This document shows positions 1 through 8,539 of a DNA stretch of 64,000 bases, in pieces. Positions within the stretch are counted from its first letter, which is position 1; the number at the start of each line of letters is the position of its first letter. The translations under genes and the position numbers were made by a program. This stretch comes from Pseudomonas mosselii (lineage in GTDB: Bacteria > Pseudomonadota > Gammaproteobacteria > Pseudomonadales > Pseudomonadaceae): contig NZ_VAUO01000011.1 in the NCBI RefSeq assembly GCF_005796105.1, positions 52,052-116,051 on the forward strand, given 5' to 3'. Below the pieces are notes generated by a model. The model was not told where the DNA came from. It saw only the letters and a program-made list of their open reading frames with translations, and searched no databases.

Positions 1-276
1 GATGCCGGTGAACTCCAATGCCGCTGCCTCGATGTTCGCGCCTTCGAAGGGCTCGACACGGAAGAAATAGGTGTGCTCCGGGAACAGGAAGCCCTTTTCG
101 TCCATGCCGATGGTCACCGCGGCGATCTCCAGCAGCGCGTCGGTGGCGCTGTTGAAACCACCGGTCTCGACATCCACCACTACCGGCAGATAACCACGGA
201 AACGCTCGGCCATGGGGTGACGCGAGCCGCCACCGGATGGCACGTCCTGTTCGTCGTCGTAGAGGTCTTCGCTCAC
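1..276 (-). CDS. rnt: Ribonuclease T, N-terminal part (runs off the window)
   Basis: The 92 codons visible encode the start of RNase T, a DEDD-family 3'-5' exoribonuclease that trims the 3' ends of tRNA and other stable RNAs. The translation starts MSEDLYDDEQDVPSGG and contains the ExoI motif as VVVDVETGGFNSATDALLEI, in which Asp and Glu bind the catalytic metals. The start is a GTG at 276-274 that overlaps the TGA of pyrC by four bases (GTGA), so the two genes are translationally coupled and transcribed leftwards together. The C-terminal part, with the remaining exonuclease motifs, lies outside the window. The pyrC-rnt pairing is the usual order in Pseudomonas. Confidence 0.93.
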   Translation of the reverse strand, partial: MSEDLYDDEQDVPSGGGSRHPMAERFRGYLPVVVDVETGGFNSATDALLEIAAVTIGMDEKGFLFPEHTYFFRVEPFEGANIEAAALEFTGI

Positions 277-1319
277 GCGTTGTCCTCCAGCAGGCGCCAG
301 CGCAGTTTTTCACCCGCGCGCAGCGGGATCACGTTGGTGTCGCCGAACGGCAGGCTGGCCGGAGCGGTCCACTCCTCGCGCACCAGGGTGATGGTGTCGG
401 TGTTGCGCGCCAGGCCGTAGAAGTCCGGGCCGTGCTTGCTGGCGAAGCCTTCGAGCTTGTCCAGCGCGTTGCGCTGCTCGAACGCCTCGGCGTACATCTC
501 GATGGCGGCGTAGGCGGTGTAGCAGCCCGCGCAGCCACAGGCGTTCTCTTTGGCGTGCTGGGCGTGGGGGGCCGAATCGGTGCCCAGGAAGAACTTCGGA
601 TTGCCGCTGGTAGCCGCATCCAGCAACGCAACCTGGTGGGTGTTGCGCTTGAGGATCGGCAGGCAATAGAAGTGCGGACGGATACCGCCAACCAGCATGT
701 GGTTGCGGTTGTACAGCAGGTGCTGAGCAGTGATGGTGGCGCCGACGTTGGCCGGGGCCTCTGTGACGAATTGCGCGGCATCGCTGGTGGTGATGTGCTC
801 GAACACCACCTTTAGGGTCGGGAAACGTTCGACCAGACGGCGCATGTGTTCGTCGATAAAGCGCTTCTCGCGGTCGAACACGTCGATCTCGCTGCGCGTC
901 ACTTCACCGTGCACCAGCAGCGGCAGGCCGGTCTCGGCCAGGGCCTCGATCGCCGGGAAAATGTTGTCGATGCTGGTCACGCCCGAGTCGGAATTGGTGG
1001 TGGCTCCGGCCGGGTACAGCTTGGCGGCGTACACGATGCCACTGGCCTTGGCTGCGCGAATATCCTCGGGGCTGGTGCGGTCGGTGAGGTACAGCACCAT
1101 CAGCGGTTCAAAGCGGCTGCCGGCCGGGCGAGCGGCGAGAATACGCTCGCGGTAGGCGCCTGCCTCGACGGCATTGCGCACCGGCGGGACCAGATTGGGC
1201 ATGATGATGGCGCGGGCGAAAGTACGCGCCACGTCACCGACGGTATGTTGCAAGACGGCACCATCGCGCAGATGGATGTGCCAGTCGTCGGGACGCAGGA
1301 GGGTCAGGCGATCGGACAT
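273..1319 (-). CDS. pyrC: Dihydroorotase
   Basis: This 348-residue protein is a class II (PyrC-type) dihydroorotase, which cyclises N-carbamoyl-aspartate to dihydroorotate in pyrimidine synthesis. The N-terminus carries the metal-binding HIHLRDG motif (near residues 14-20), and LVHGEVT, VFEHITT and LGTDSAPH mark the other zinc ligands and the catalytic Asp. Length matches E. coli PyrC (about 348). The ATG lies next to a divergent promoter region shared with motY, and the stop overlaps the rnt start. No clear Shine-Dalgarno precedes the ATG, but the family's usual N-terminus begins here. Confidence 0.97.
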   Translation of the reverse strand: MSDRLTLLRPDDWHIHLRDGAVLQHTVGDVARTFARAIIMPNLVPPVRNAVEAGAYRERILAARPAGSRFEPLMVLYLTDRTSPEDIRAAKASGIVYAAKLYPAGATTNSDSGVTSIDNIFPAIEALAETGLPLLVHGEVTRSEIDVFDREKRFIDEHMRRLVERFPTLKVVFEHITTSDAAQFVTEAPANVGATITAQHLLYNRNHMLVGGIRPHFYCLPILKRNTHQVALLDAATSGNPKFFLGTDSAPHAQHAKENACGCAGCYTAYAAIEMYAEAFEQRNALDKLEGFASKHGPDFYGLARNTDTITLVREEWTAPASLPFGDTNVIPLRAGEKLRWRLLEDNA

Positions 1320-1386
1320 TGGGGTTTCCAGGCGGGTCGAACTCGACTGCCAATCCTACCGGAAAACCCTGGCGCGAGCACGGCTA

Positions 1387-1413
1387 TCAAGTTTTGCCCG
1401 AGGCGTCCGATAG
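1387..1413 (+). promoter_or_regulatory. Probable sigma-28 (FliA) promoter of motY
   Basis: A TCAAG (1387-1391) is followed after 15 bases by CCGATAG (1407-1413). This matches the FliA promoter pattern used by late flagellar genes in Pseudomonas (TCAAG, spacer, GCCGATA). A start site near 1420 would leave about 30 bases before the GTG at 1450. Confidence 0.65.
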
Positions 1414-1449
1414 CCTTGGGGTAAGTCGTCAGAATTTGTGGAGCCTCCC

Positions 1450-2385
1450 GTGCGCCAGCGTTATCTAGCCCTGTTCACCCTCGTTGCCAGCCTGCCGGCT
1501 GCGGCCATGACCTTCCAGACCCGCATGGAGAGCGTTGCCTGGCAAGTCGAGGGCGATCAGTTCGAATGCCGCCTGGTCCAGCCGATCGAAGGCTTCGGCA
1601 GTGGCGAGTTCGTGCGCCGCGCCGGCGAGCAGCCAATCTTCCGCCTGCGTTCGGACAGCAACGTGCTGGGTGCCGGCTCCGCGACTCTGCTGGCGGCTGC
1701 CGCACCTTGGCAGCCGGGGCGCGGCGATATCAATCTGGGCGCGGTGCGCATGGCCCGCACGGGCGTGCTGTTTACCTCCAGCCAAGGCCAGGCCAGCCGT
1801 TTGATCAACGGCTTGCTCGATGGGCGCAGCACGGTGATACGCAATTACGCAGGCGAAGGTGGCCGTGCCATGGAGGTGCGAGTGTTGCCGGTCAGCTTTG
1901 CCAAGGCCTATGCGGACTACCAGACGTGCGCCGGCAAGATGCTGCCGGTGAACTTTGATCAGATCCGCCAGACCCAGATCGGCTTCCCGGGCACCGGCCT
2001 TGAATTGGATAGCTCGGCAAGGGCCCGCCTGGATATCATCCTCGATTACCTCAAGGCCGATCCGTCGGTCAATCACATCGAGCTTGACGGGCACTCCGAT
2101 AACAGCGGCAACCGCCTGAGCAACCGTGACAACTCACGCCGGCGCGCGCTGGCAGTCGCCGACTATCTCAAAGCCCATGGCGTCCCGGAGGAGCACATCA
2201 CCGTGCGTTTCCACGGCGAGCGCTATCCGCTGGTCAAGAACAACAGTGCTGCCAACCGTGCGCAGAACCGTCGCGTGAACATCACACTCGACCGCGTCAC
2301 GCCTGTGGAGAAACCGCTTGAGCCAGCGCCTGCACCGGCTGCAACGCCTGCGCCACCTGCACAATCGGCGGCTAAAAAGGCCTGA
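1450..2385 (+). CDS. motY: Flagellar stator-associated protein MotY
   Basis: The product (311 residues) has a signal peptide (RYLALFTLVASLPAAAM), a MotY-specific N-terminal domain (about residues 20-150) and a C-terminal OmpA-type peptidoglycan-binding domain (about 170-285) containing ELDGHSDNSGN and NRAQNRRVNI. MotY forms the T-ring under the outer membrane and anchors the MotAB/MotCD stator units to peptidoglycan. A Pro/Ala-rich tail ends the protein. I chose GTG 1450 because GGAG at 1440-1443 sits six bases upstream; a GTG at 1438 is in frame but would itself overlap that ribosome-binding site. Position between pyrC and argG is as in P. aeruginosa, and the sigma-28 promoter supports a motility role. 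Confidence 0.9.
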   Translation: MRQRYLALFTLVASLPAAAMTFQTRMESVAWQVEGDQFECRLVQPIEGFGSGEFVRRAGEQPIFRLRSDSNVLGAGSATLLAAAAPWQPGRGDINLGAVRMARTGVLFTSSQGQASRLINGLLDGRSTVIRNYAGEGGRAMEVRVLPVSFAKAYADYQTCAGKMLPVNFDQIRQTQIGFPGTGLELDSSARARLDIILDYLKADPSVNHIELDGHSDNSGNRLSNRDNSRRRALAVADYLKAHGVPEEHITVRFHGERYPLVKNNSAANRAQNRRVNITLDRVTPVEKPLEPAPAPAATPAPPAQSAAKKA

Positions 2386-2513
2386 ATGCAGGCGTTGGTC
2401 GCGTGCACGACAGTTCCTGTCGCTTTGGCATCACAAGCTGTCGCCCCACTGTAAATTTTGCGGCAAGGCCGTTAGACTTGAAGGCTTTCCGTACAACCCC
2501 GTGGAGTGATGGC

Positions 2514-3731
2514 ATGGCGGACGTAAAAAAGGTCGTACTGGCGTATTCCGGCGGCCTTGATACTTCGGTGATTCTCAAGTGGCTGCAGGACACCTACAAC
2601 TGCGAAGTGGTGACCTTCACCGCTGATCTGGGTCAGGGCGAAGAGGTCGAGCCGGCCCGCGCCAAGGCCCAGGCGATGGGCGTTAAAGAAATCTACATCG
2701 ACGATCTGCGCGAAGAGTTCGTGCGTGATTTCGTGTTCCCGATGTTCCGCGCCAACACCGTCTACGAAGGCGAGTACCTGCTGGGTACCTCCATCGCCCG
2801 TCCGCTGATCGCCAAGCGCCTGATCGAGATCGCCAACGAAACCGGCGCTGACGCCATTTCCCACGGCGCAACCGGCAAAGGCAACGATCAAGTGCGCTTC
2901 GAGTTGGGTGCCTACGCGCTCAAGCCGGGTGTCAAGGTCATTGCACCATGGCGCGAGTGGGACCTGCTGTCGCGCGAGAAGCTGATGGACTACGCCGAGA
3001 AGCATGGCATCCCGATCGAGCGCCACGGCAAGAAAAAGTCGCCGTACTCGATGGACGCCAACCTGCTGCACATCTCCTACGAAGGCGGTGTCCTGGAAGA
3101 TACCTGGACCGAGCACGAAGAAGACATGTGGCGCTGGAGCGTCTCGCCTGAGAACGCCCCGGACACCGCTACCTACATCGAGCTGACCTACCGCAACGGT
3201 GACATCGTCGCCATCGACGGCGTCGAGAAGAGTCCAGCCACCGTGCTGGCCGATCTGAACCGCATCGGTGGTGCCAACGGTATCGGTCGCCTGGACATCG
3301 TCGAGAACCGCTACGTAGGCATGAAGTCCCGTGGCTGCTACGAGACCCCAGGCGGCACCATCATGCTGAAGGCTCACCGTGCCATTGAGTCGATCACCCT
3401 GGATCGCGAAGTCGCTCACCTCAAAGACGAGCTGATGCCCAAGTATGCCAGCCTGATCTACACCGGCTATTGGTGGAGCCCGGAGCGTCTGATGCTGCAG
3501 CAGATGATCGATGCTTCGCAGGTCAACGTGAACGGCGTCGTACGCCTGAAGCTGTACAAGGGCAACGTCGTCGTGGTCGGCCGCAAGTCGGACGATTCGC
3601 TGTTCGATGCCAATATCGCGACCTTCGAAGAGGACGGCGGCGCCTACAACCAGGCGGATGCTGCTGGCTTCATCAAGCTCAATGCACTGCGTATGCGCAT
3701 CGCCGCCAACAAAGGCCGTTCGATGCTCTGA
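2514..3731 (+). CDS. argG: Argininosuccinate synthase
   Basis: ArgG (405 residues) joins citrulline and aspartate with ATP to make argininosuccinate, the penultimate step of arginine synthesis, in the cytoplasm. The N-terminus has the PP-loop motif AYSGGLDTS that binds ATP, followed by typical ArgG blocks such as HGATGKGNDQVRFE and MKSRGCYETPGG. ATG 2514 is preceded by GGAG at 2503-2506 and gives the standard N-terminus MADVKKVVLAYSGG; longer in-frame extensions upstream look non-coding. The gene is monocistronic and ends in a strong terminator. Confidence 0.98.
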   Translation: MADVKKVVLAYSGGLDTSVILKWLQDTYNCEVVTFTADLGQGEEVEPARAKAQAMGVKEIYIDDLREEFVRDFVFPMFRANTVYEGEYLLGTSIARPLIAKRLIEIANETGADAISHGATGKGNDQVRFELGAYALKPGVKVIAPWREWDLLSREKLMDYAEKHGIPIERHGKKKSPYSMDANLLHISYEGGVLEDTWTEHEEDMWRWSVSPENAPDTATYIELTYRNGDIVAIDGVEKSPATVLADLNRIGGANGIGRLDIVENRYVGMKSRGCYETPGGTIMLKAHRAIESITLDREVAHLKDELMPKYASLIYTGYWWSPERLMLQQMIDASQVNVNGVVRLKLYKGNVVVVGRKSDDSLFDANIATFEEDGGAYNQADAAGFIKLNALRMRIAANKGRSML

Positions 3732-3750
3732 TTCGCCCGCGTGTGCTGAA

Positions 3751-3777
3751 GAACCCGGCCTCGGCCGGGTTTTTTTA
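3751..3777 (+). terminator. Rho-independent terminator of argG
   Basis: AACCCGGC and GCCGGGTT form an 8-bp stem around a four-base loop, followed by a run of T. It starts about 20 bases after the argG stop. Confidence 0.92.
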
Positions 3778-3785
3778 CGCCTGTT

Positions 3786-4268
3786 TCAAGCCTCAGGAGC
3801 GCTGGGCGGCCTGGGCGCATCGTCCTCCAGAGGTGTTCTGCAAATTTCTAGGCAGCGCTGACCCTCCAGGTCGTAGAAGACCCAGCGTTGCGCCTGGTTT
3901 TGCGGTTGGCGGACGATGCGCAGGATGTGCTGCTCTAGGGCCACGCCGCTTTGTGGGCCGGACAGAGCGATCAAACTGGCGTTCGGCTCGCGCGTGGTGG
4001 CCCGCGCCAGCGCAGGGCTAAGGGGGTCAGCTTGGCCGCTGGGGGCTGGCGCGACGCTGGACGATTGCGGACTGAACAGGGCTTTTGCATTGAAGTTCAG
4101 TGTCAGAAAGAACAGTACCGTCAGGAAGAACGGAAAGCCGACCAGAAACCAGGTGTAGATGCCCTGGCTGGCTTCGCTGAGAAATGGCAGTGACGCCAGC
4201 GCTGAGGCCTCGACGATGCCAGCGAAGATCGCGATAAGGCTCAAAGGGCTGAAGTTTTCCTGTTTCAT
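3786..4268 (-). CDS. Small two-TM membrane protein of unknown function
   Basis: The 160-residue product begins MKQENFSPLSLIAIFAGIVE and has two hydrophobic stretches, about residues 8-30 and 36-58, the second rich in Phe and Leu (FLVGFPFFLTVLFFLTLNF). The rest is a soluble domain with a Ser/Pro-rich linker and a C-terminal part containing QRWVFYDLEGQRCLEICRT. I do not recognise a named family. ATG 4268 is chosen because GGGGG lies seven bases upstream and translation begins directly at the first membrane segment; an in-frame ATG at 4385 would add an Arg-rich extension without support. It converges with argG and diverges from the response regulator gene. Confidence 0.7.
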   Translation of the reverse strand: MKQENFSPLSLIAIFAGIVEASALASLPFLSEASQGIYTWFLVGFPFFLTVLFFLTLNFNAKALFSPQSSSVAPAPSGQADPLSPALARATTREPNASLIALSGPQSGVALEQHILRIVRQPQNQAQRWVFYDLEGQRCLEICRTPLEDDAPRPPSAPEA

Positions 4269-4519
4269 ATAAATGCCCCCGACATGCTTTGCCTTATCTG
4301 TAAGTCTTTTATCGAGCACGCGTAAGAGCGGCGGTCTTCCCCGGGAAGCGTCCGAGGCACCATCCAGGCGCTGCGGGAGCGTCATGCCTGTAGGAAGTTT
4401 CTTTAAATGAAGTAGTACAGCTCTTTTGATGAGGGTTCGCGGACAATTACGGATTATCGGATCACGATGCTCGGTTATGGTGGCTGGCCAAAACTAAATA
4501 CGGATCTAATGGGTAACGC

Positions 4520-5146
4520 ATGAACAAAGTGCTGATCGTTGATGATCACCCGGTCATTCGCCTGGCGGTGCGCATGCTGATGGAGCGGCATGGCTACGAG
4601 GTGGTGGCGGAAACCGACAACGGCGTCGACGCTTTGCAGTTGACGCGGGAGCACCTGCCGGACATCGTCATTCTGGATATCGGGATTCCCAAGCTCGATG
4701 GCCTTGAAGTGGTCGCCCGCATCGCGATGGCGAGCCCGGGCAGCAAGGTTCTGGTGCTCACCTCCCAGGCCCCTGGGCACTTCTCGATGCGCTGTATGCA
4801 GGCCGGGGCGGCCGGTTATGTCTGCAAGCAACAGGAACTCACCGAGCTGCTCAGCGCAATCAAGGCGGTCTTGTCCGGTTACAGCTACTTCCCCAATCAA
4901 GCCCTGCAAAAAGGCCGCAACATCAATGGTGGATGTACCGAGGAGGAAATGGTCGAACGCCTTTCGGGGCGTGAAATGATGGTGCTGCAACAACTTGCGC
5001 GGGGTAAGAGTAACAAGGAGATCGCCGACAGCATGTTCCTTAGCAACAAGACAGTGAGTACCTACAAGACCCGGCTGTTACTCAAGCTCAATGCCCGCTC
5101 GCTGGTTGACCTCATTGAATTGGCTCAGCGCCACGGGCTGGCCTGA
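4520..5146 (+). CDS. NarL/FixJ-family response regulator (orphan)
   Basis: The 208-residue protein has a receiver domain (residues 1-118) and a LuxR-type helix-turn-helix (about 145-208). The phosphorylation pocket is complete: Asp8, Asp9, phospho-acceptor Asp53 (ILDIGIP), Thr81 and Lys103. The output domain shows the expected SGREMMVLQQLARGKSNKEI and NKTVSTYKTRLL blocks. It resembles EvgA/RocA-type regulators. No histidine kinase is adjacent, so its partner and targets are unknown. A perfect 12-bp stem-loop follows the stop. Confidence 0.92.
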   Translation: MNKVLIVDDHPVIRLAVRMLMERHGYEVVAETDNGVDALQLTREHLPDIVILDIGIPKLDGLEVVARIAMASPGSKVLVLTSQAPGHFSMRCMQAGAAGYVCKQQELTELLSAIKAVLSGYSYFPNQALQKGRNINGGCTEEEMVERLSGREMMVLQQLARGKSNKEIADSMFLSNKTVSTYKTRLLLKLNARSLVDLIELAQRHGLA

Positions 5147-5154
5147 CACTGTAG

Positions 5155-5185
5155 GCCAAAAGCCTCTGCCGATGAGGCTTTTGGC
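5155..5185 (+). terminator. Inverted repeat between convergent genes, likely bidirectional terminator
   Basis: GCCAAAAGCCTC (5155-5166) and its exact reverse complement (5174-5185) flank a 7-base loop. It lies between the stop codons of the response regulator gene and the small gene on the other strand. T tracts are short, but the stem is perfect. Confidence 0.7.
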
Positions 5186-5194
5186 TGGCCCGTC

Positions 5195-5371
5195 TTACAG
5201 GTCGTAGTCGAAGTCCGCCAGTTGCTTCTGCAGGCGGCGCTCTTCCAGCAGGTTGTCGATGGTGCGACGTTTGCTGAGATTGGTCTTGGCGATTTCGACC
5301 CGAGGCTCAACCTCTTCATCCGTGCTAGGGAAATCATCATCGACAACCAGGTCTTCTTTATCGGTGCTCAT
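5195..5371 (-). CDS. Small acidic conserved protein (PA3496 family)
   Basis: A 58-residue protein, MSTDKEDLVVDDDFPS at the N-terminus, with an acidic first half and a charged helical second half (RRTIDNLLEERRLQKQL) ending in FDYDL. It matches the short pseudomonad family typified by PA3496, described as a putative envelope integrity protein; its function is not established. A GGAG lies seven bases before the ATG. As in P. aeruginosa, it sits next to nth. It has no membrane segment or signal peptide. Confidence 0.8.
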   Translation of the reverse strand: MSTDKEDLVVDDDFPSTDEEVEPRVEIAKTNLSKRRTIDNLLEERRLQKQLADFDYDL

Positions 5372-5475
5372 GCGTCACTCCAAGCCAAGGGGCCATTGGC
5401 CGTCCTTATAACGGGATTCTTGGAGTCGGTAAAAAAGATTTTTTCAATCGTGATATGCGGTTTTCTCTATGTGAG

Positions 5476-6114
5476 TCAATCGTCGCAAGTCTTGTGCTTG
5501 TATTCGCACAGGTCTTCGATACGGCAACTGCCACAACGCGGCTTGCGTGCCTGGCAGACGTATCGCCCATGCAGAATCAGCCAATGGTGGGCGTCCAGCA
5601 AATAGTCCTTGGGTACGAACTTGAGGAGTTTCTTTTCAACCTCTAGAACGGTTTTGCCTGGCGCGATGCCGGTGCGATTGCTCACCCGGAAGATATGCGT
5701 GTCGACGGCCATGGCCAATTGCCCGAAAGCGGTGTTGAGCACCACATTGGCGGTTTTGCGACCGACGCCGGGGAGCGCTTCGAGTGCTTCGCGGGTTTGC
5801 GGTACTTCGCCACCATGCAGTTCGATCAGCAGGCGGCAGGTCTCGATGACATTCTTGGCCTTACTGTTATAGAGCCCGATGGTCTTGATGTACTCGCTCA
5901 GCCCCTCCACCCCCAGGGCATGAATGGCCTGGGGCGTGTTCGCCACCGGATACAGGCGTGCCGTCGCCTTGTTGACACCGACGTCGGTCGCCTGCGCCGA
6001 AAGGATCACGGCGATCAGCAGTTCGAAGGGCGTGGTGTAAGCCAGTTCGGTCTTAGGGGACGGGTTGTCTTCATGCAGCCTGCGAAAGATCTCCAGGCGT
6101 TTTGCGGCATTCAT
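5476..6114 (-). CDS. nth: Endonuclease III (DNA glycosylase/AP lyase)
   Basis: Nth (212 residues) removes oxidised pyrimidines and cleaves the resulting abasic sites in base excision repair. The helix-hairpin-helix LPGVGRKTANVVLN contains the catalytic Lys, and VDTHIFRVSNR contains the catalytic Asp. Near the C-terminus, four Cys spaced C-x6-C-x2-C-x5-C (CQARKPRCGSCRIEDLC) bind the [4Fe-4S] cluster. The ATG at 6114 gives the usual Nth length (E. coli 211); an AAGGAAG lies about 12 bases upstream. Here metG follows directly upstream, with no rnf genes between them. Confidence 0.97.
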   Translation of the reverse strand: MNAAKRLEIFRRLHEDNPSPKTELAYTTPFELLIAVILSAQATDVGVNKATARLYPVANTPQAIHALGVEGLSEYIKTIGLYNSKAKNVIETCRLLIELHGGEVPQTREALEALPGVGRKTANVVLNTAFGQLAMAVDTHIFRVSNRTGIAPGKTVLEVEKKLLKFVPKDYLLDAHHWLILHGRYVCQARKPRCGSCRIEDLCEYKHKTCDD

Positions 6115-6306
6115 GGGGTCAAAGGCTTCCTTGACGACGTGAGGGTGGAGGCGCTGGGCGCAGGCAATTGTACGCCCGATGCGAGGTCTGGCGGCAGGTC
6201 GCCGGCCCTCGCTTACCATGCAGACGAGCAGTTGCTGTTGCAACGCTCTGAGCGTACCGAGCGCCGCGATGTGGCTTGATTGGCGGGACTGCGCCTGGCG
6301 GATGCG

Positions 6307-6334
6307 ACTGCCCCGGCCAAAGGGCCGGGGCAGT
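6307..6334 (-). terminator. GC-rich hairpin after metG
   Basis: ACTGCCCCGGCC and GGCCGGGGCAGT form a perfect 12-bp stem with a 4-base loop, eight bases past the metG stop. No U-run follows on either strand, so it may act as an mRNA-stabilising hairpin or a Rho-aided terminator. Confidence 0.6.
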
Positions 6335-6341
6335 CGGGGGC

Positions 6342-8381
6342 TTACTTGATGCGCTGACCGGGCTTGGCGCCGCTGTCCGGGCTCAGCAGATAGATTTCTT
6401 CACCGCCAGGGCCTGCGGCCATCACCATGCCTTCGGACACGCCGAACCTCATCTTGCGCGGCTTGAGGTTGGCAACCATCATGGTCAGGCGGCCTTCGAG
6501 CTTGCTCGGGTCGGGGTAGGCCGACTTGATCCCGGAGAACACATTGCGGCGCTCGTCACCGATGTCCAGTGTCAGTTGCAGCAGTTTGTCGGCGCCAGCC
6601 ACGGCTTCGGCCTTGACGATCAAGGCCACGCGCAGGTCGACGGCGGCGAAGGTGTCGAACTCGATCTCTGCCGACAGCGGATCCTTGGCCAGCTCGCCGT
6701 TGCCGGTGGACACCTTGGCCTCAGCGGCTAGCAGGTCTTCCTTGCTGGCGGCGACCATGGCTTCGACCTTGGCAGGCTCAATACGGCTCATCAGGGCCTT
6801 GAACGGATTGAGCGTGTGATTTTCCAGGCGCGACTGGTGATCGTTCCAGGTCAGCGGTGCGACGTTGAGGAAGGCCTCGGCGTCGGCGGCCAGCACCGGC
6901 AGAACCGGCTTGAGGAAGATCACCAGCTGGCGGAACAGGTTGATGCCCTGGGCGCAGATGGCCTGCACCTCATCCTGCTTGCCTTCCTGCTTGGCCAGCG
7001 ACCATGGCGCCTTGTCGGCGATCCAGGCATTGGCGCGGTCGGCCAGTGCCATGATTTCGCGCATTGCACGACCGAAGTCACGGCCTTCATAGGCATCGGC
7101 GATCGAGGGGGCGGCAGCGATGAAGGCCTCGGTCAGCTCCGGTGCAGCGTCGCCTGCAACCATCACGCCCGCGTTGCCCTTGTGAATGAAGCCTGCGCAG
7201 CGGCTGGCGATGTTCACCACCTTGCCGACCAGGTCGGAGTTGACCTTCTGCACGAAGTCCTCAAGGTTCAGGTCGAGGTCGTCGACGCCGCGGCCGAGCT
7301 TGGCTGCGTAGTAGTAGCGCAGGTACTCGGGCTGCAAGTGGTCCAGGTAGGTACGCGCCTTGATGAAGGTGCCGCGAGACTTAGACATCTTGGCGCCGTT
7401 GACGGTCAGGTAGCCGTGCACATTGACTGCGGTCGGCTTGCGGAAACCTGCGCCTTCGAGCATCGCTGGCCAGAACAGGGCGTGGAAGTTGACGATGTCC
7501 TTGCCGATGAAGTGATACAGCTCGGCCTGCGAGCCTTCGTTCCAGAACGCGTCGAAGTCCAGCTCCGGGCGGCGTGCGCAGAGGTGCTTGAAGCTGGCCA
7601 TGTAGCCGATCGGCGCGTCCAGCCAGACATAGAAGTATTTGCCTGGCTCGCCCGGGATCTCGAAGCCGAAGTACGGTGCATCGCGGGAGATATCCCACTC
7701 CTGCAGGCCGGAGTCCAGCCATTCGGCGAGCTTGTTGGCGACTGCGTCCTGCAGGGTGCCGCTGCGGGTCCACTGCTGCAGCATGGCCTGGAATTCCGGC
7801 AGCTTGAAGAAGAAGTGCTGGGAATCACGCAGTACCGGAGTGGCGCCGGAGATCGCCGACTTGGGGTTCTTTAGCTCGGTCGGGGCATAGGTGGCGCCGC
7901 ATTTTTCGCAGTTGTCGCCGTACTGGTCTTCGGCCGCGCACTTGGGGCAGGTGCCCTTGATGAAGCGGTCGGCCAGGAACATGCCTTTTTCCGGGTCGAA
8001 GTACTGGGTCACCGAACGGGTGGCGATATGGCCTGCATCACGCAGACGCGTGTAGATCAGGCTCGACAGCTCGCGGTTCTCTTCGCTGTGCGTGGAGTGG
8101 AAATTGTCGAAATCGACCAGGAAGTCGGCGAAGTCGCTGCTGTGCTCGGCCTGGACGTTGGCGATCAACTGCTCAGGCGTGATGCCTTCCTTTTCGGCAC
8201 GCAGCATGATCGCCGAGCCGTGGGCATCGTCGGCGCAGACATAGATGCACTGGTTACCGCGCAGTTTCTGAAAGCGCACCCACATGTCCGTTTGAATGTA
8301 CTCCAGCATATGGCCAAGGTGGATGGATCCATTGGCATAGGGCAGGGCGCTGGTGACGAGAATCTGGCGTGGCTCGGACAT
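6342..8381 (-). CDS. metG: Methionyl-tRNA synthetase
   Basis: MetG (679 residues) charges tRNA-Met. The class I signatures are present: HLGH in SALPYANGSIHLGHM near residue 22, and KMSKS in NGAKMSKSRGTF. A zinc-binding knuckle CPKC...CEKC lies in the connective domain, and the C-terminal 110 residues form the tRNA-binding OB domain that dimerises the long form of the enzyme (EFDTFAAVDLRVALIVKAE). ATG 8381 gives the family N-terminus MSEPRQILVTSALP. The gene diverges from mrp, with about 160 bases of shared promoter region. Confidence 0.98.
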   Translation of the reverse strand: MSEPRQILVTSALPYANGSIHLGHMLEYIQTDMWVRFQKLRGNQCIYVCADDAHGSAIMLRAEKEGITPEQLIANVQAEHSSDFADFLVDFDNFHSTHSEENRELSSLIYTRLRDAGHIATRSVTQYFDPEKGMFLADRFIKGTCPKCAAEDQYGDNCEKCGATYAPTELKNPKSAISGATPVLRDSQHFFFKLPEFQAMLQQWTRSGTLQDAVANKLAEWLDSGLQEWDISRDAPYFGFEIPGEPGKYFYVWLDAPIGYMASFKHLCARRPELDFDAFWNEGSQAELYHFIGKDIVNFHALFWPAMLEGAGFRKPTAVNVHGYLTVNGAKMSKSRGTFIKARTYLDHLQPEYLRYYYAAKLGRGVDDLDLNLEDFVQKVNSDLVGKVVNIASRCAGFIHKGNAGVMVAGDAAPELTEAFIAAAPSIADAYEGRDFGRAMREIMALADRANAWIADKAPWSLAKQEGKQDEVQAICAQGINLFRQLVIFLKPVLPVLAADAEAFLNVAPLTWNDHQSRLENHTLNPFKALMSRIEPAKVEAMVAASKEDLLAAEAKVSTGNGELAKDPLSAEIEFDTFAAVDLRVALIVKAEAVAGADKLLQLTLDIGDERRNVFSGIKSAYPDPSKLEGRLTMMVANLKPRKMRFGVSEGMVMAAGPGGEEIYLLSPDSGAKPGQRIK

Positions 8382-8539
8382 GGTGGCTCGGCTACTTATC
8401 TGGCTACGGGGTAAAAATGAGGGTGATCGGCAACTATAAAGGCCTGACGAATATATTTCACCCCGCGAACGCATATGCTGACGATTGACGGGTTAGCATA
8501 GGCGCCTGTTTCGTATTCAGTTTGCCAATGGGAGTCTCC

